A stretch of 64,000 bases of DNA from Mauremys mutica (GCF_020497125.1 NC_059081.1:59416768-59480767); one strand, 5' to 3'; positions 43,672 through 55,310 are shown, counted from the stretch's first letter. The notes: generated by a model from the sequence alone, not told the origin. Numbers and translations: made by a program.

Positions 43672-44594
43672 TGTCAAGGCTGAATCCCCACTCTGGCACT
43701 TTGAGTGCAGAAGGTGGGGGCTTGCAAGGATTTAAAAAAAATAATACTGGCCACTCCAGTCTTGTATTAAACGCCCAAGGTTACAGCTTTTATCTGACCT
43801 TGGCTTGGTAAACGCTGCCACCACCCCCTTGCAAAAAAAAAACAAAAAAACCCTTCGACCCAGGAAGGAGCACTTGGGAATAGCTCCCTGTGGGGTACCC
43901 TCAAACTCTTTCACTCCTCCCTCTGGGGAAGAGCTGAGAAAGAAAACAAAGGAAATTAGCTGGTAGCAACAGCTAATCAAACATGCACAAACCTCTTAGG
44001 ACGCCAAAAATTCAATCCTGTTCTTAAAAAAAGGCAAACTTTATTAAAAACAAAAAAGAAAGAAAATACATCTGGAACTTAGGCTTTTAACAGATTTTAA
44101 AAGAGCAATTCCAAAAATTAAGCACCCAAAATAGCTTTCTTGGGGGTTCAGCTTAAAGGTTACTAGCAAACAAAAGCATCTGGGGTTAGCACAGAGGAGT
44201 CCATTAACCATAAGAAAAACAGAAATAACCCTAATCACATCTTTCTAAACATTCCTGACCTACTTACACATTTGGAAGTTCCAGATGAGTAGTTCTAGGT
44301 ATGATCTGATTATTTATGATCATACCTGGCTTAAAGCTGCTTACAGCATTGCTGCTCTGTGTTTCCACTACAACCACAGACAACGGGAAAGCTTCTTTCC
44401 CAATTTTTAAAAAAGTTCTAGCCTTCCCATTGGCTCTTTTGGTCAGGTGCCTTTTTTTTTTTTTTAACCTGGGGGAACTTTGTTAACCCTTTACAGGTAA
44501 AGCAAGCAGAGAACAGTCACCAAGAGGGACTTTATAGCTAACTGGCTGGCTGTCCATAAAAGAGAGCTTATCCCCTCCCCCCCTTCATTTATCA
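43672..44594 (-). mobile_element. Solo-LTR-like unit (TG...CA), about 920 bp
   Basis: It starts TGTCAAGGCTGAATCCCCAC and ends CATTTATCA. The interior looks like retroviral LTR sequence. On the minus strand there is a TATAAAG at about 44535 and an AATAAA at about 44045, with no coding region on either side. I infer minus orientation from these signals. No matching 5-bp TSD is visible and no internal retroviral genes adjoin it, so it would be a solo LTR of an endogenous retrovirus or other LTR element. The assignment rests on length and TG/CA ends. Confidence 0.45.
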
Positions 44595-44811
44595 CTTCAT
44601 TAATATAGACATTTAGTCAAAGAGATGTGTAAAATCCTGTGGTTTTTCCTAACTTGTCATAATTCTGTGGCAAGTTGCTTTTTTCAGGGCTATCAGTCAG
44701 CCTCAAATCATAAACCACCACTTCCTCATCACATGAAATTCATAAGGCTGCAGCAAAAGGACAAATTGATTAAAAACTTGTACAGTGTTGCTTTAAACAC
44801 AGTCACTTCTG

Positions 44812-45249
44812 GTGTCAGATGTAATAGTAAGTCACTGCATGCTTTCGAGCCTGACAATTGGACCTATAATTAGACAGAACAAAATGGGGCATTTGTATAT
44901 AGAGGCTGCTGGTGCAATGGAGACCCAAAGAAAGATAACACCAGCAGAGGAGACTCCACTAAAACCCTCCATATCCATACTAGGCATGTGTCTGTGTGTA
45001 GTGTACCCAGCAATGTCTCTCTGCCATGTACATTGGCCAACCGGACAGTCTCTACGTAAAAGAATAAATGGACACAAATCAGATGTCAAGAACTATAACA
45101 TTCAAAAACCAGTCGGAGAACACTTCAATCTCCCTGGTCACTCGATTACAGACCTAAAAGTCACAATATTACAAACAAAAAAGCTTCAAAAACAGACTTC
45201 AACGAGAGACTGCGGAATTGGAATTAATGTGCAAATTGAACACCATTAA
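44812..45249 (+). pseudogene. PLE C-terminal GIY-YIG-like endonuclease remnant
   Basis: The frame includes TGQSLRKRINGHKSD (about 45042-45086) and PVGEHFNLPGHSITDLKV (from about 45109). The spacing fits the second half of the GIY-YIG nuclease domain of Penelope-like proteins, with the conserved R and H in the first block. The YIG triplet expected just before TGQ is not intact. After about 45205 the conserved text continues in the +1 frame (AELELMCKLNTIKLGLNKDW), so a frameshift has broken it. The polypeptide is not functional. PLE proteins pair a reverse transcriptase with this nuclease; the RT part is absent. Confidence 0.65.
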
Positions 45250-45484
45250 ATTAGGCTTGAATAAAGACTGGGAGCGAATGGGTCATTACACAAAGTAAAA
45301 CTATTTCCCCATGTTTATGTCCCCCCCTAGTGTTCCTCACAACTTCTTGTCAACTGCTGGAAATGGGCCATTTTGATTACCTCTACAAAAAGTTTTTTTC
45401 TCTCCTGCTGGTAATAGCTCACCTTAACTGATCACTCTCGTTAGAGTGTGTATGGTAACACCCACTGTTTCATGTTCTCTGTGT

Positions 45485-45530
45485 ATATCTATCTATATTT
45501 ATATCTATATCTATCTATCTATATATCTTC
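45485..45530 (+). repeat. TATC/ATCT simple repeat
   Basis: Imperfect tetranucleotide run (TATCTATC with TATATC interruptions) in the PLE tail, where other copies have only TATAAATATC. It probably expanded after insertion. Confidence 0.75.
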
Positions 45531-45550
45531 CTACTGTATTTTCCACTGCA

Positions 45551-45590
45551 TGCATCCGAAGAAGTGGGCTGTAGCCCACGAAAGCTTATG
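45551..45590 (+). ncRNA. Hammerhead-like motif in the plus-strand PLE
   Basis: TGCAT, CCGAAGA (45556-45562), an extra A, stem II GTGGGCTGTAGCCCAC, GAAA (45580-45583), GCTT and ATGC. Stem II is perfectly paired. The core has C for U at its second position and the inserted A, so cleavage is doubtful. Position, just before the 3' tail, agrees with the other copies. Confidence 0.5.
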
Positions 45591-45679
45591 CTCAAATACA
45601 TTTGTTAGTCTCTAAGGTGCCACAAATACTCCTGTTCTTTTTGAGGATACAGACTAACATGGCTGCTACTCTGAAACCA

Positions 45680-46690
45680 GTCAGACCAGTTCATGCTCAG
45701 CCACCTCAGTGATTCTAAATAATTAGGGGGGTTGCTGATGGTTCAGTGATGCTAAACTATTAGCAAATGCTCTCTTTCTGTGACATGCACTGAAAATATT
45801 CAGCTTTCCAGCTGCCCACCTGGAACGCTCTTATCAATTTCAGGAGGGCTTGGGAGGCTCAGCACCCAGACTCTCAGCCTCTCCAGTTCCTGGAACTGGT
45901 TGGAGGGCACTCTGCCTCTGCTGCTGGGGGTCAGGTGGAAAAGCAAAGTGTCAGGGAGCTCAGCCTCCCTAGGTCTCTGGAAAGGCTTTTGTGGATTCCA
46001 TTGAAGAAACCAGACAAAATGTGAAATAGACATGAGCTTTCAGGTAAGCAGCCCGGAAGCTGTCATTTCCATGTTCCCGACTGAAAAATAAAAATGTTCT
46101 CCACAAAATTGAAATGTTCCCTGGAAAAAATTCCATTTTATTAAAAGGGCTTTTCACTGGAAAATCATTCCAATGAATAATTCTGGACCAGCTCTATTTG
46201 GGATCCAGCCATGCCCACTTAGTTCTTCGTATTATTTTTGCTGTGTAAAAAGCAAGAAATACACAAGATAAAACACTGTGATTGTGACAGTAACTGAGAA
46301 GTCAGACAGCTGAGCTAGAGTTGATGTGGTGTCCTTATCTCACACTATCATAAACAAACCAAACCAAGGAGAAATCCCATCAGAGAGAAGTGTCAGATTG
46401 CAGCCAGATCCCCAGCACACAGAGATCAGGGCTTTACTACTGCATGAGCCTCCAAATTTTCTTTTGCCAAGTACGTGCTGAGGAAAGGGCAACTTGATTG
46501 TTGTTGCCAGCTGACTCCTTTTGTGGTACAAACCAATAATTCAGCTTGTTGCTGCTGGTTCACATGGACCTGGGTAACACTGGGCATGGTGTGGGGAGGT
46601 ATAAAACTTTCTTTTCAACCTTCAGGTCTCATGTGGCTCCTGGTCTGAGGGGAGGCAGGAATGCATGCAGCAATAGACATCATGTGACTG
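45680..46690. other. No gene seen
   Basis: No supported coding region. 46080-46200 has AAAATGTTC/GGAAAAAATTCC-type text resembling the AT-rich family at 48595, too diverged to delimit. Confidence 0.35.
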
Positions 46691-46691
46691 A

Positions 46692-46973
46692 GGCCAGATC
46701 CACACCAGAAGAGGTTTGCTGGTATAAGTATACCAGTGAAACCTTCCTAGCGTAGATGCAGCTTATACCAGCAAAAAAGTGCTTTTGACAGTATAGCTTA
46801 TAACTATTCAGCAAGCAAAATAAGCTATAAATGGCAAAAAGTACTTTTTTTCTGGTGTAACTGTGTCTAAACTACGGCTTTTGCAAGTCTAGAAATATCA
46901 CAGACACAAAAAAGCAGAGTTCTTACCAACATTGCTATACTGGCAAAAAAGTGTTTTTCATGTAGACCTGGCC
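46692..46973. mobile_element. MITE, 282 bp
   Basis: The ends GGCCAGATCCACACC and the complement of CATGTAGACCTGGCC are inverted. The interior has paired TATACCAG/CTGGTATA motifs and repeated CAAAAAAGTG blocks. No matching TSD can be read. Similar in style to the 2037-2284 and 48076-48262 units. Confidence 0.55.
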
Positions 46974-48075
46974 TTCGTTTTTGACCTTCAGGAAAACTCA
47001 GCAGCATGTGCTGCCTGCACAAGTCACATTGCCACCCATGGAGTCCCTGGGTCAGCAAAGAAGTCAATGTGACAAGTGAGCACTCCTGGAGCCATTTAGA
47101 GCTTGAGAGCACAAAGCAGGCAATCCTCCTAGGACTGTCACAGATGGTCCCGTACGTCACAGTAGACTAGAAGAGAAGGGCTAAGGAGCTCTAAGCAGAG
47201 GCTCAACAGCAGCAAAAGCTGAATTACCAACAACTTTCAGAGAGCAGAAAAAAGAAAAGAGCCTCAGACACTCCAGAGCAGGAGATATGGTTGTGAGAAG
47301 ACAGACGGGAGGTAGAGAAGAAAGTCTGTTGGGTGGGGACATCAAGGATTGCTGAGTCTAGGAAAGTGAGAAAGTCTCTTTGAAGAGATGCAAATTGTGT
47401 TGAATTAGGATGGAAGAACTGGAGTGGAGATTCTAGAACTGGGAGAACAGGGTGGGGGGAGTATGTTTTGGGAATGATTAAGAAAGAATGGAAAAGACTT
47501 TTTCAGAGTGTGGGACTGAACCACCATAAAGCCTTAATCTACTCCTGTAGACTGCTCTCATTCTGCAAACACAACTCCAGGTGAATGGTAATTCTGTATG
47601 CGGAACTCAGGCAATGAAGAGAAGTTAGAATGGAGTGGCAATCCTCATTTTTAACTTCCTAGTGTTGTTGGTTTGTGGCACAGCCCTAACATAATTGAAA
47701 CCTAGTTTGTGTATTTAAGTTCCTTGTTTCTCAAAAAAGACATTTCATAATGAAATGCGTCATCTGTACCGAACAGAACAGCTCTGAAGGAGACGTTCTC
47801 TTCAGCCTAAATTATATTTGCTGTGCAAAAATTAGGTCACATTATCTGTAAGTAACAATCCTTGAGACTGTTCATGAAAACATGGACTGTGCACACAAAA
47901 AATACAGGATATTTTAAACCTAAATGTCTTAGCTGTTGGTTTCTGAAAAAACAGTGAAATCAGTCGCAAGTGAGCACTCCTGGTACAGACAACAATTGGT
48001 TCCTCCGTGGATTCTGTTTTCTTATTAAGATGATGCAAAATTTTCAAGCCTAGGTGCCTAAAGCTAAAAGCCTAA
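46974..48075. other. No gene seen
   Basis: No recognised transposon or coding exon. A 97-codon minus-strand frame (46867-47160) overlaps the MITE and is not supported. Confidence 0.35.
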
Positions 48076-48262
48076 GGCCAAATCTACCCTGAAGACCTAT
48101 ATCAGTATAACTACATCACTCAGGGATGTGAAAAATACCAACCTAAATCCCCTGTGTAGATAGTGCTGTGTCAATGGGAAGGGGGACATAGCTACCACCT
48201 CTCAGGGAGGTGGATTAACAACATTGGCAAAAGGAGTGTCTTCACTTAAGTGCTACAGCATA
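48076..48262. mobile_element. MITE remnant related to 2037-2284
   Basis: GGCCAAATCTACCCTGAAG at the left, then ACTACATCACTCAGGGATGTG, which matches (inverse) the block near 2213-2262, and CTCAGGGAGGTGGATTAAC. Terminal repeats are decayed at the right side. Confidence 0.45.
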
Positions 48263-48274
48263 ATAAAAGTGGTA

Positions 48275-48348
48275 TGATTTTCAGAAGTGCCTAGCATCCA
48301 CAAATCTCACTCAAATCACCAGGAGCTGCCAGCACTTTTGAAAATCCG
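48275..48348. repeat. Foldback repeat
   Basis: GATTTTCAGAAGTGCCTAGC at the left pairs with GCCAGCACTTTTGAAAATC at the right. Same family as 33288, 50707, 57830 and 58626. Confidence 0.5.
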
Positions 48349-48594
48349 ACTACTTCTATTTAAGTGTCTAATTTTAGGCTCCCAGGTTTGAAATGTTAGG
48401 CCAATATGTTTAGTGATAATTTAGCAGAGCAGGACTTGTGTAATAAAAGGGTGGTCTCTTATTGAGGTTACAGTGGAACAAGACAAATTGATATTTTTTA
48501 TTTTTAACAATATACAAATGTACATGCAACGAATAAACTATTTTTTAATTGTGAGCAAAAAAGTTACTCTCAGCTGAGACGCCTTTGTTTTAGT

Positions 48595-48826
48595 CTAGAG
48601 CGGAGCTGGATTTTTCAGTTTGTGGGCAATTCAAAAAAAATTCCATTTGTTTTGGGTCAAGCTGAAAAATGTTTCAGTGAATTGAAGACCCGAGAAAACA
48701 TTTGTTTCAGGTTGAACAAACATTTAGTTTATTTATACTGACAAACTCACAGAATGCTTTGGTGTTACTGAATGTGCATTTTTCACCGAAGAAAAGTTTC
48801 AGCTGAAAAATTTTACTCAGCTCTAG
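48595..48826. mobile_element. AT-rich short transposon with CTAGAGC ends
   Basis: The ends CTAGAGCGGAGCTGGATTTT and the complement of AAAATTTTACTCAGCTCTAG are inverted, followed inward by TTTTTCAGCTGAA-type palindromic text on both sides. 232 bp, no coding. An 8-bp TSD is not evident, so the superfamily is left open. Confidence 0.5.
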
Positions 48827-50639
48827 TCTTCAGAAACTTCTAGACAAGGAATGTGTCCTGGGAAGTTCTTTAATTGGCACAAATTTATTTAAGGGCAGAT
48901 CACTTTCCTGAGATGACAACGTTCATCCATTGACACTAGACCCAACCACAGAGCCCCTTTTTAGGCAAAAGTCATGTTTCTTGCTCAGGAAAAACTCCTG
49001 TTAAAGCAATTTCATGATTTGGCCCATTAGTTCCTAACTATAGCCATAAATAACTATGGAAAGAAAAAAATACAGACAACAGTATATAAAAATACTAACC
49101 CTTTATAATGACATGATTAATCTCAAGAGCAAGCATCCTGGGCTTGATTTACTCAATCTGGAAGAGGGTGATGAAAAATCACACCACTCTGTATCAGCCT
49201 CTCCTCCTGTTCTCAGGGAAGAGTCACCCCACAGGTGGTCAGGCGCTGCACCTGCCCCGCCCTTTGCATTGCTTTCCGGCCATTTCCTGAGGTTTCCCAG
49301 GAGCATACTGGCAGAGGTTGCGCAGGGGATATGCTGATCCAGCATGTCTCCCATCCTTATTGGCCATGCCCCTTTCCCAATCAGTGGCTGCTAGTTTTGG
49401 GGCTGTGCTGCCCACCTCCTCAAGTGGGGGGAAGAGAGAAGAAAAAGAAAAAGAAAAAGGTCAGAACCACTTTCAGCTGCTCCATGGACTTTCTGCCTTG
49501 AGAACCGTGTGCCTAGGTTTATACCAGCTAAAGCCAGCATAACCCAGTGCTGAATATATCCTCATGTTTCTCTTTGTTCAGGTGCTGTATTACATGATCA
49601 TGCCAGAAGCAACAGGGCTCTTCTACTAACCCCAAACACTACATTTTAGGGTCCATCCTACCAGGATCGCAGGGGAGATTTCAATGGCTAACTATTTCAA
49701 ATGTTAATGAGAGCCACTTGAATAGTCCTGGTCACAGCTGCTAACCCTTGTGTGTTTGGGACAGAATTTTATTCTTTCTTTGGCAACCTGCGCTATGTAA
49801 AATGATTATAACAGATACTACTAATAAAGTCACCAGCAAGTCAGTGAAAGGTAAGATGCCCTTACATGCCAGGGAGATATTTTGGGGCTAAGTGGTGGTC
49901 CTGCATTGGCTAGGTTATCAGTAGAGCCAATCATCAGAGTATAACCAGGGTACTTTAGCATGGTAGGAAAAAAAGTGTCTCTTGAACAAAAGCCAACTTC
50001 TCTCTGGTTTCAAGGAATCTGTTCTCTCTCCATTCTTAAACCACATTGCTAAACTCTCAAGTATACAGAGAATTCACACAAAAAGCATGTCCCAAATTTA
50101 TCTTCCCCTATGCAGTCTCTCTAAAGTGTGGCAAAAGCAGCCTCTCTGTCTGTCTGGTGGATTGCTAGTGAAGAAAATAAAGAATACTCTTTGTGTCTGA
50201 ATAGTTTGAAACAGGGTTTAAGTACAGAATACACCAGCGCTATCACAGAGGCCTTAAGAGTCCCTCCCCCACCAATGCATTTTGAATCGGTGCCGTGCTT
50301 GAAGGCTATAGGTGAAATCCTGGCTCCATAACTCCACTGGAATCAATGGGAGTTTTACCATTTTCTTCAATGAGGCAGGGATTTCACAAGCTGTGTCAAG
50401 CAGAAGGCAGCTGTGTTTTAGATCATTACTTAGCTTGCTACAAGTAAGCTCTGCTGTAAGCTGTTGGAAAGACCCGATCCAATGCCCACTGAAGTTAAAA
50501 GGAAAGACTCCCATTGACTTTAATTGGCTTTTAGAGCCGACCCTAAGAACCAGCACAAAACAGTTGGAGAAGTGGCATAACCGGATTGAGGTAGTGCTTT
50601 ATACCCCCAGAGTTCTTTACCAATAACCAGATTATCCCC
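48827..50639. other. No gene seen
   Basis: 49180-49440 is GC-richer with open frames on both strands but no domain. A GAAAAA simple repeat lies at 49439-49459. 50270-50400 holds old repeat text (AATCAATGGGAGTTTTACCA) of the kind flanking foldback units. No exon is supported. Confidence 0.35.
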
Positions 50640-50706
50640 ATAATGCTCCTGCAAGGTAATAAGTACTATCCCCAGTCTACAGATAAGTACACTGGTATTG
50701 AGATTC
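50640..50706 (-). repeat. MIR-like fragment
   Basis: TAATAAGTACTATCCCCAGT then CTACAGATAAGTACACTGG is the inverse of the MIR core. Short fragment. Confidence 0.35.
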
Positions 50707-50794
50707 AGGGCCTAATTTTCAGAGGGGTTGAGCACCCACTTGTATGGGAATTAATGAAATAGACAGTGCTCAACCCTTCTGAAAATCAGGCCCT
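50707..50794. repeat. Foldback repeat with near-perfect arms
   Basis: AGGGCCTAATTTTCAGAGGG followed by GTTGAGCA pairs with the complement of TGCTCAACCCTTCTGAAAAT and CAGGCCCT, giving arms of ~28 bp with two or three mismatches around a ~30-bp centre. Best-preserved member of the foldback group. Confidence 0.65.
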
Positions 50795-52044
50795 AAGCAA
50801 CTGACTCCTGTCCACAGTGGCAGTCTGTCAAGCCAGGGTTAGAATACACACGTTATTGGCATTTAGACCAAAAAACTCTTTGTTTGGTAGGGTTGCATTA
50901 TAAAAGCTATTTATTAACTCAAACTAGTTAAAAGACAGGAAGTGTAGTCATCTGCTGACAGCATTAATCATCATTACCATACGGTTTGTCACTTTAATTA
51001 GAGAATAATGTCTAATATAGCTTCCTGATATGCAGTAAGCAATTATATGGATTTTGGTATTTTCTGTGGTAAGGACCAAATCCAAATAAATTGCACACTC
51101 AGTGGCATGTTATGCAACTATAGAGAACAGCAAGATAGTAGACAGCTAAGAGCCTCTATATGAGCTGTATTGCATGTATACCTATGGGCACCAAAGCCCC
51201 TCTACTCATCTCGCGCCATACAAAGGGGAGAGAAACGTGTGCAAAATGCAGTAGAAAGGGAGGGAAAGGATGGCTGTGCTTGGCTTTTCCCCATATCAAC
51301 CCTCTCTGCAAAATGTCTGTGCGGCCCATAGACCACGAGGGGGCTGGGAAGAAAAACAGGGAAAATGTGGGGAGGAGTCACTCTAAGCCACATGATCTCC
51401 TAGAGAAGCTGCACAGGCAGCCCAGTAAGAGTTGCGGGAAGTTATACTGCTTGAGGCAGTATTAATTCCCCTGCACACTATAAATCCCCAACGTCTCGAC
51501 CACACACAGTACAGTGGTGGGCAGTCTAGTTATCAGCCCAGGCCTGTATCCAGTGGACAACTGGAGGGAAACACAGTGGGACAGTCTGTGTTGCTGGACA
51601 AGAATGTTGGGGCTGGGAACTTGGTTTCTTGCTGATCCAAATATGTTGTTCTCCTTCCTGGTCTCAATATATGCCATTCACTTCAAAGACTAATTTATTG
51701 CCTTTCAACAACTTTTATGCAGGAGGTGAACATACCCCTATGCTTTGGATTGCTTAAGTGAAAGTAAGACGGTCAAACATGTCCCTAATTTCCCTTCTTA
51801 TACCTCAGTTTGCTTCATTCCCTTCCAGAGGCTCTCTTGCTATTTGTATAACAGCCCATACAACTAAAGGATTTCCATTTTTTCTCCCTCCACCACTATC
51901 TGTATTGGTGAGTTACCAAATGCGTGCTCTGTGTTCTAATACAGATCTGGTCATCTAGTATGCTTCATTCTATTACTGTCAGCCATAGCAGACATCAAGA
52001 AGGATGTATAAACTATAATCTGGGAATGTACCAGTTGGAAGTAA
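50795..52044. other. No gene seen
   Basis: No recognised repeat. Open frames near 51160-51465 (101 codons) and on the opposite strand show no domain and are not called. Confidence 0.3.
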
Positions 52045-52166
52045 CAGGCAGGGCATTTTTGCCACCCCAAGCAAAAAAAAACACCTCGGACTGCACCACC
52101 CCAAGAATGGACGGAATGCCGCCCCAGGCACGTGCTTCCTCTGCTGGTGCCTGGAGCTGGCCCTAG
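52045..52166. mobile_element. Degraded GC-rich hAT MITE fragment
   Basis: The right end GCCTGGAGCTGGCCCTAG matches the terminal repeat of the 53056-53299 unit. The interior GCCACCCCAAGC and GCCGCCCCAGGCACGTGC resembles 35740-35770. The left end is decayed, with a poly-A run inside. It abuts the start of the CR1 at 52167. Confidence 0.5.
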
Positions 52167-53485
52167 TGACAAGAGAGGAGAAAGACCTGGGTGTATTGAT
52201 TGATCATATGATGACTATGAGCCACCAAAGTGAGGCAGCTGTGAAAAAGGCTAATGCCATCCTAGGCTGCATCCAGAGAAGTATTTCCAGTAGAGATAGG
52301 CAATCATTAGGACCATTATACAAGGAACTGGTGAGAGCGCATCTGGAATACTAGGTGCAATTCTAGTCTCTCATGTTTAAGAAAGATGAATTCAAACTGG
52401 AACAGGTGCAAAGAAGGGCTACTAGAATGATCAGAGGACTGGAAAACCTACCTTAGGAGAACAGACTCAAAGAGCTTGGCATGTTTAGGCTAAGCAAAAG
52501 AAGGCTAAGGGGAGATATCATTGCTGTGTATAAATAGACAAGAGGAATAAATACCAGGCAGAGAAAGGAATGAAAGATACGCGCCAATGTGGACACAAAA
52601 ACAAATGGATATAAACTGGCCATCAACAAGTTTAGGCTTGAAATTAGTGTGAAGGTTTCTAACCATCAGAGCAGTGAAGTTCTCAAACAGCCTTCCAAGG
52701 GGAGCAGTGGGGGCAAAAAAACCTAACTGGCTTCAAGTCTGAGCTTGCTAAGTTTACAGAGTGGATGGTATGATGAGACTGCCTACCATGGCATATACCC
52801 GATCTGTGACTGGTAGCAACAAATATCTCCAACGGCGAGTGATGGGGGACTAGCTGGGGAGGGCTCTGAGTTACTACAGAGAATTCTTTCCCAGGTATCT
52901 GTCTGGTGAGTTTTGCCCACGTACTCAGGGTCTAACCAATCACCATATTTGGGGTCAGGAAGGAATTTTTCCCCAGGTCAGATTGGCAGAAACCCTGGAT
53001 TTTTTCCCCTTCCTCTGCAGCATGGGGGCACTTGTGGATTTAAACTAGTGTAAATCAGGGCCGGCTCCAGACACCAGCGCAGCAAGCAAGTGCTTGGGGC
53101 GGCCAAGGGGAAGGGGCGGCACGTCTGGCTCTTTGGCAGCAATTCGGAAGTGGTCCCTCTCGGAGGGAAGGACCTGCTGCCGAAGTGCCACCGAAGAAGA
53201 AAGCAGCGCAGTGGAGCTGCCACCAAAGTGCTGCCGACTGCAATCGTGGCTTCTCCTGCCCTGCCACTTGGGGTGGCAAAACCCCTGGAGCCGGCCCTGG
53301 TGTAAATAGTGGATTCTCTGTAACTTGAAATCTTTAAATCATGATTTGAGGATGTCAGTAGCTCAGCCAGGGGTTAGAGGTCTATTACAGGAGTGGGTAG
53401 GTGAGATTCTATGGCCTGTGATGTACAGGTCAGACTGGATAATCACAATGGTCCCTTCTGACCTTAAAGTCTATGAATCTGAGAA
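52167..53485 (+). mobile_element. CR1 LINE 3' part, plus strand, interrupted by a hAT
   Basis: It begins in ORF2 with TREEKDLGVLIDHMM, then SEAAVKKANAILGCIQRS and LYKELVRAHLEY (C-terminal blocks of CR1 ORF2). It then runs through RRATRMIRGLEN-type text in other frames to the 3' UTR. After the nested hAT (53056-53299) the UTR ends with CAGACTGGATAATCACAATG, GTCCCTTCTGACC and TCTATGAATCTGAG. Decayed by stops; 5'-truncated. Confidence 0.8.
53056..53299. mobile_element. GC-rich hAT MITE nested in CR1
   Basis: Fifteen-bp TIRs CAGGGCCGGCTCCAG and its exact complement CTGGAGCCGGCCCTG are flanked by a perfect 8-bp TSD GTGTAAAT (53048-53055 and 53300-53307). 244 bp, CG-rich, with perfect ends: probably the youngest insertion of its family here. 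Confidence 0.9.
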
Positions 53486-55134
53486 AAATCGGTGTCACCA
53501 AAACAAAATAGAGAAGTTCATAAATTCATGCCAAAAGACTACTTATTGTTAGTGGAGAATGTCTGATGGGAAAAGGTCAGGATTTGACCTCCTGTTGTCA
53601 GATATCAGTCTCATTACTACTAGAGGCATCTGGGATAGCTAGAAAATTAAACAGTGATAATTTACTCCATTGTTTGTGATGACCTCATGTGTGTCAAATG
53701 ATCTACTTTTTATTGCTGCCATATAACTTATCTCCATGGAGATCCTCCATTTCCATTCATCTTCCATTTAAAGAAAGGTTCTTATCCTTCTGGTAATGAA
53801 GAATGCTCTCTGACGCTAAATCAGTATAGTGCTATCTTGTTTGCAAGCAGGGAGATAGTAACAATACAGTTACACAACCATGGTGTGAAATCTATTTATC
53901 TTAATAGGATGTTTAAAGTCTATTTTAAATCATTTAAAATCTTTACTTTTCAGATAGTTTGTCTGAAACAAAGAGCAAGATGTAATCACTGAAATGTTAA
54001 GTACTGGTAAACTACAACACAATGTCCATTCAAATGAGTGCAGAAAAAGTATTTAGTTTTGCACTCTGCCCTTCCGAAAAGATCTCACGGTTCCAGTGAA
54101 TTTCAATGCAGTTTAGCACTGACACACTCTCTCCCCAAGTATCCCTATTTATAGCTTTGAAATGTTGGCAGGTAAGCACCAACCCCTTCTATTCCCTGAT
54201 GGCACAGGGAGCTGCACTGGAAGAGTGGAACAGAATGACTTAAGGAGAGCAACAAAACGACTGGTTATACTCTCTCAAGCATCACATTGGCTGAATGGCT
54301 TCCCTGTTCAAGGTAGAACTGTTTAATACATTAGGTACATGTTCTGTTCAAAGTGTGTACTCAGAGTCTAAAACCACCCTGCCTGGCAGCTCTGCTTCAT
54401 TTCATCCTCAGTGTAACTAATGAAAATAAGATGGATCTTCTGGACTGCAGTAGACATGACAACTGAAACGGTGTCTTAAGACACAGCTGGCCTTCACCGT
54501 GTTGTTTTTTCCCTCATGCAGCCTGAGTCTATTTTAGCTCCACAGTGGCAGCAGGGTGCACAGATCTGGTTTTCTACAGATATCACTGCGTTTTGCTTTC
54601 CCAGGCTCTGTCTGTAGTTTGCTGTTTCTGGCACCCCCTCTTTGTGTTACTGGACGCATGGATGCTTTCTTGATGCAGAATGGGAAAATGGCTGAATCCA
54701 CAGATGTATAAATGTGAACCATACAAAGCTAAAACCTGGGGGCCTGATCCTAGACATCTTATCTCAAACAAGTCTTCCTTATGCATGCTAGTGGTTTCAT
54801 TGATTTCAAAGGGATTGTTTATACGCGTAAAGGATATATGTAGAGATGAGACAGCACAATAAGATCCGCTTTTTTACTTTGATTTTGACAGTGTAACTAA
54901 CTGGAGACTATTAAAGAGAATGACAAAGAACTTCTAAGTAAGATTAAGAAGCACATGAATAGTTTCATTTGACTGCATGCTGAGACTGTTAGCCGAGCAG
55001 TCTCACCTTTTTACATGATTTCTCAATGCTTGTGATGGAGCATTTTGGAATTAAAATCTCACTTGTGGCAACTTTTGGAAATGTCCAATACACTTTATGC
55101 ATGCTGGAGGCAGTGACATCCAAAGATTAGAGCA
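53486..55134. other. No gene seen
   Basis: No recognised transposon ends or exons. Overlapping short frames on both strands at 54530-54860 have no support. Confidence 0.35.
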
Positions 55135-55310
55135 GAGAATCACTGGGCTCTGTCACTAATACATTTTGATCTTGGGCAAGTCACTTAACTTCTGTGTGCC
55201 TGAGTCTCCTCGTCAGTAAGGTGGGCACCATAATATGTACTGCCCTCACCAGCATATTTTCAGAACCAATATCTGTAAAGGCCTTGGATGAAAGTGCCAT
55301 AAAAAGTGCG
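55135..55310 (+). repeat. MIR-like SINE, plus orientation
   Basis: GGGCTCTGTCACTAATACAT, CTTGGGCAAGTCACTTAACT, TGTGTGCCTGAGTCTCC and CAGTAAGGTGGGCACC are MIR core phrases in order. The tRNA-derived head is partly missing. Confidence 0.6.

Larger units (their letters stand above)
44702..45679 (+). mobile_element. PLE, 5'-truncated, plus strand, with complete 3' tail
   Basis: The longest single-orientation PLE here. It has a C-terminal coding remnant (GIY-YIG-like, separate entry), then AATAAAGACTGGGAGCGAAT, a tetranucleotide-rich patch, the hammerhead-like block at 45551-45590, TTTGTTAGTCTCTAAGGTGC and the extreme 3' end GACTAACATGGCTGCTACTC then TGAAACC. CAGTCAG occurs just before the proposed left end (about 44695-44701) and again just after the right end, so a 7-bp TSD is possible. 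The 5' boundary is tentative. It links the tail-only dimers of the window to the PLE class. Confidence 0.7.
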
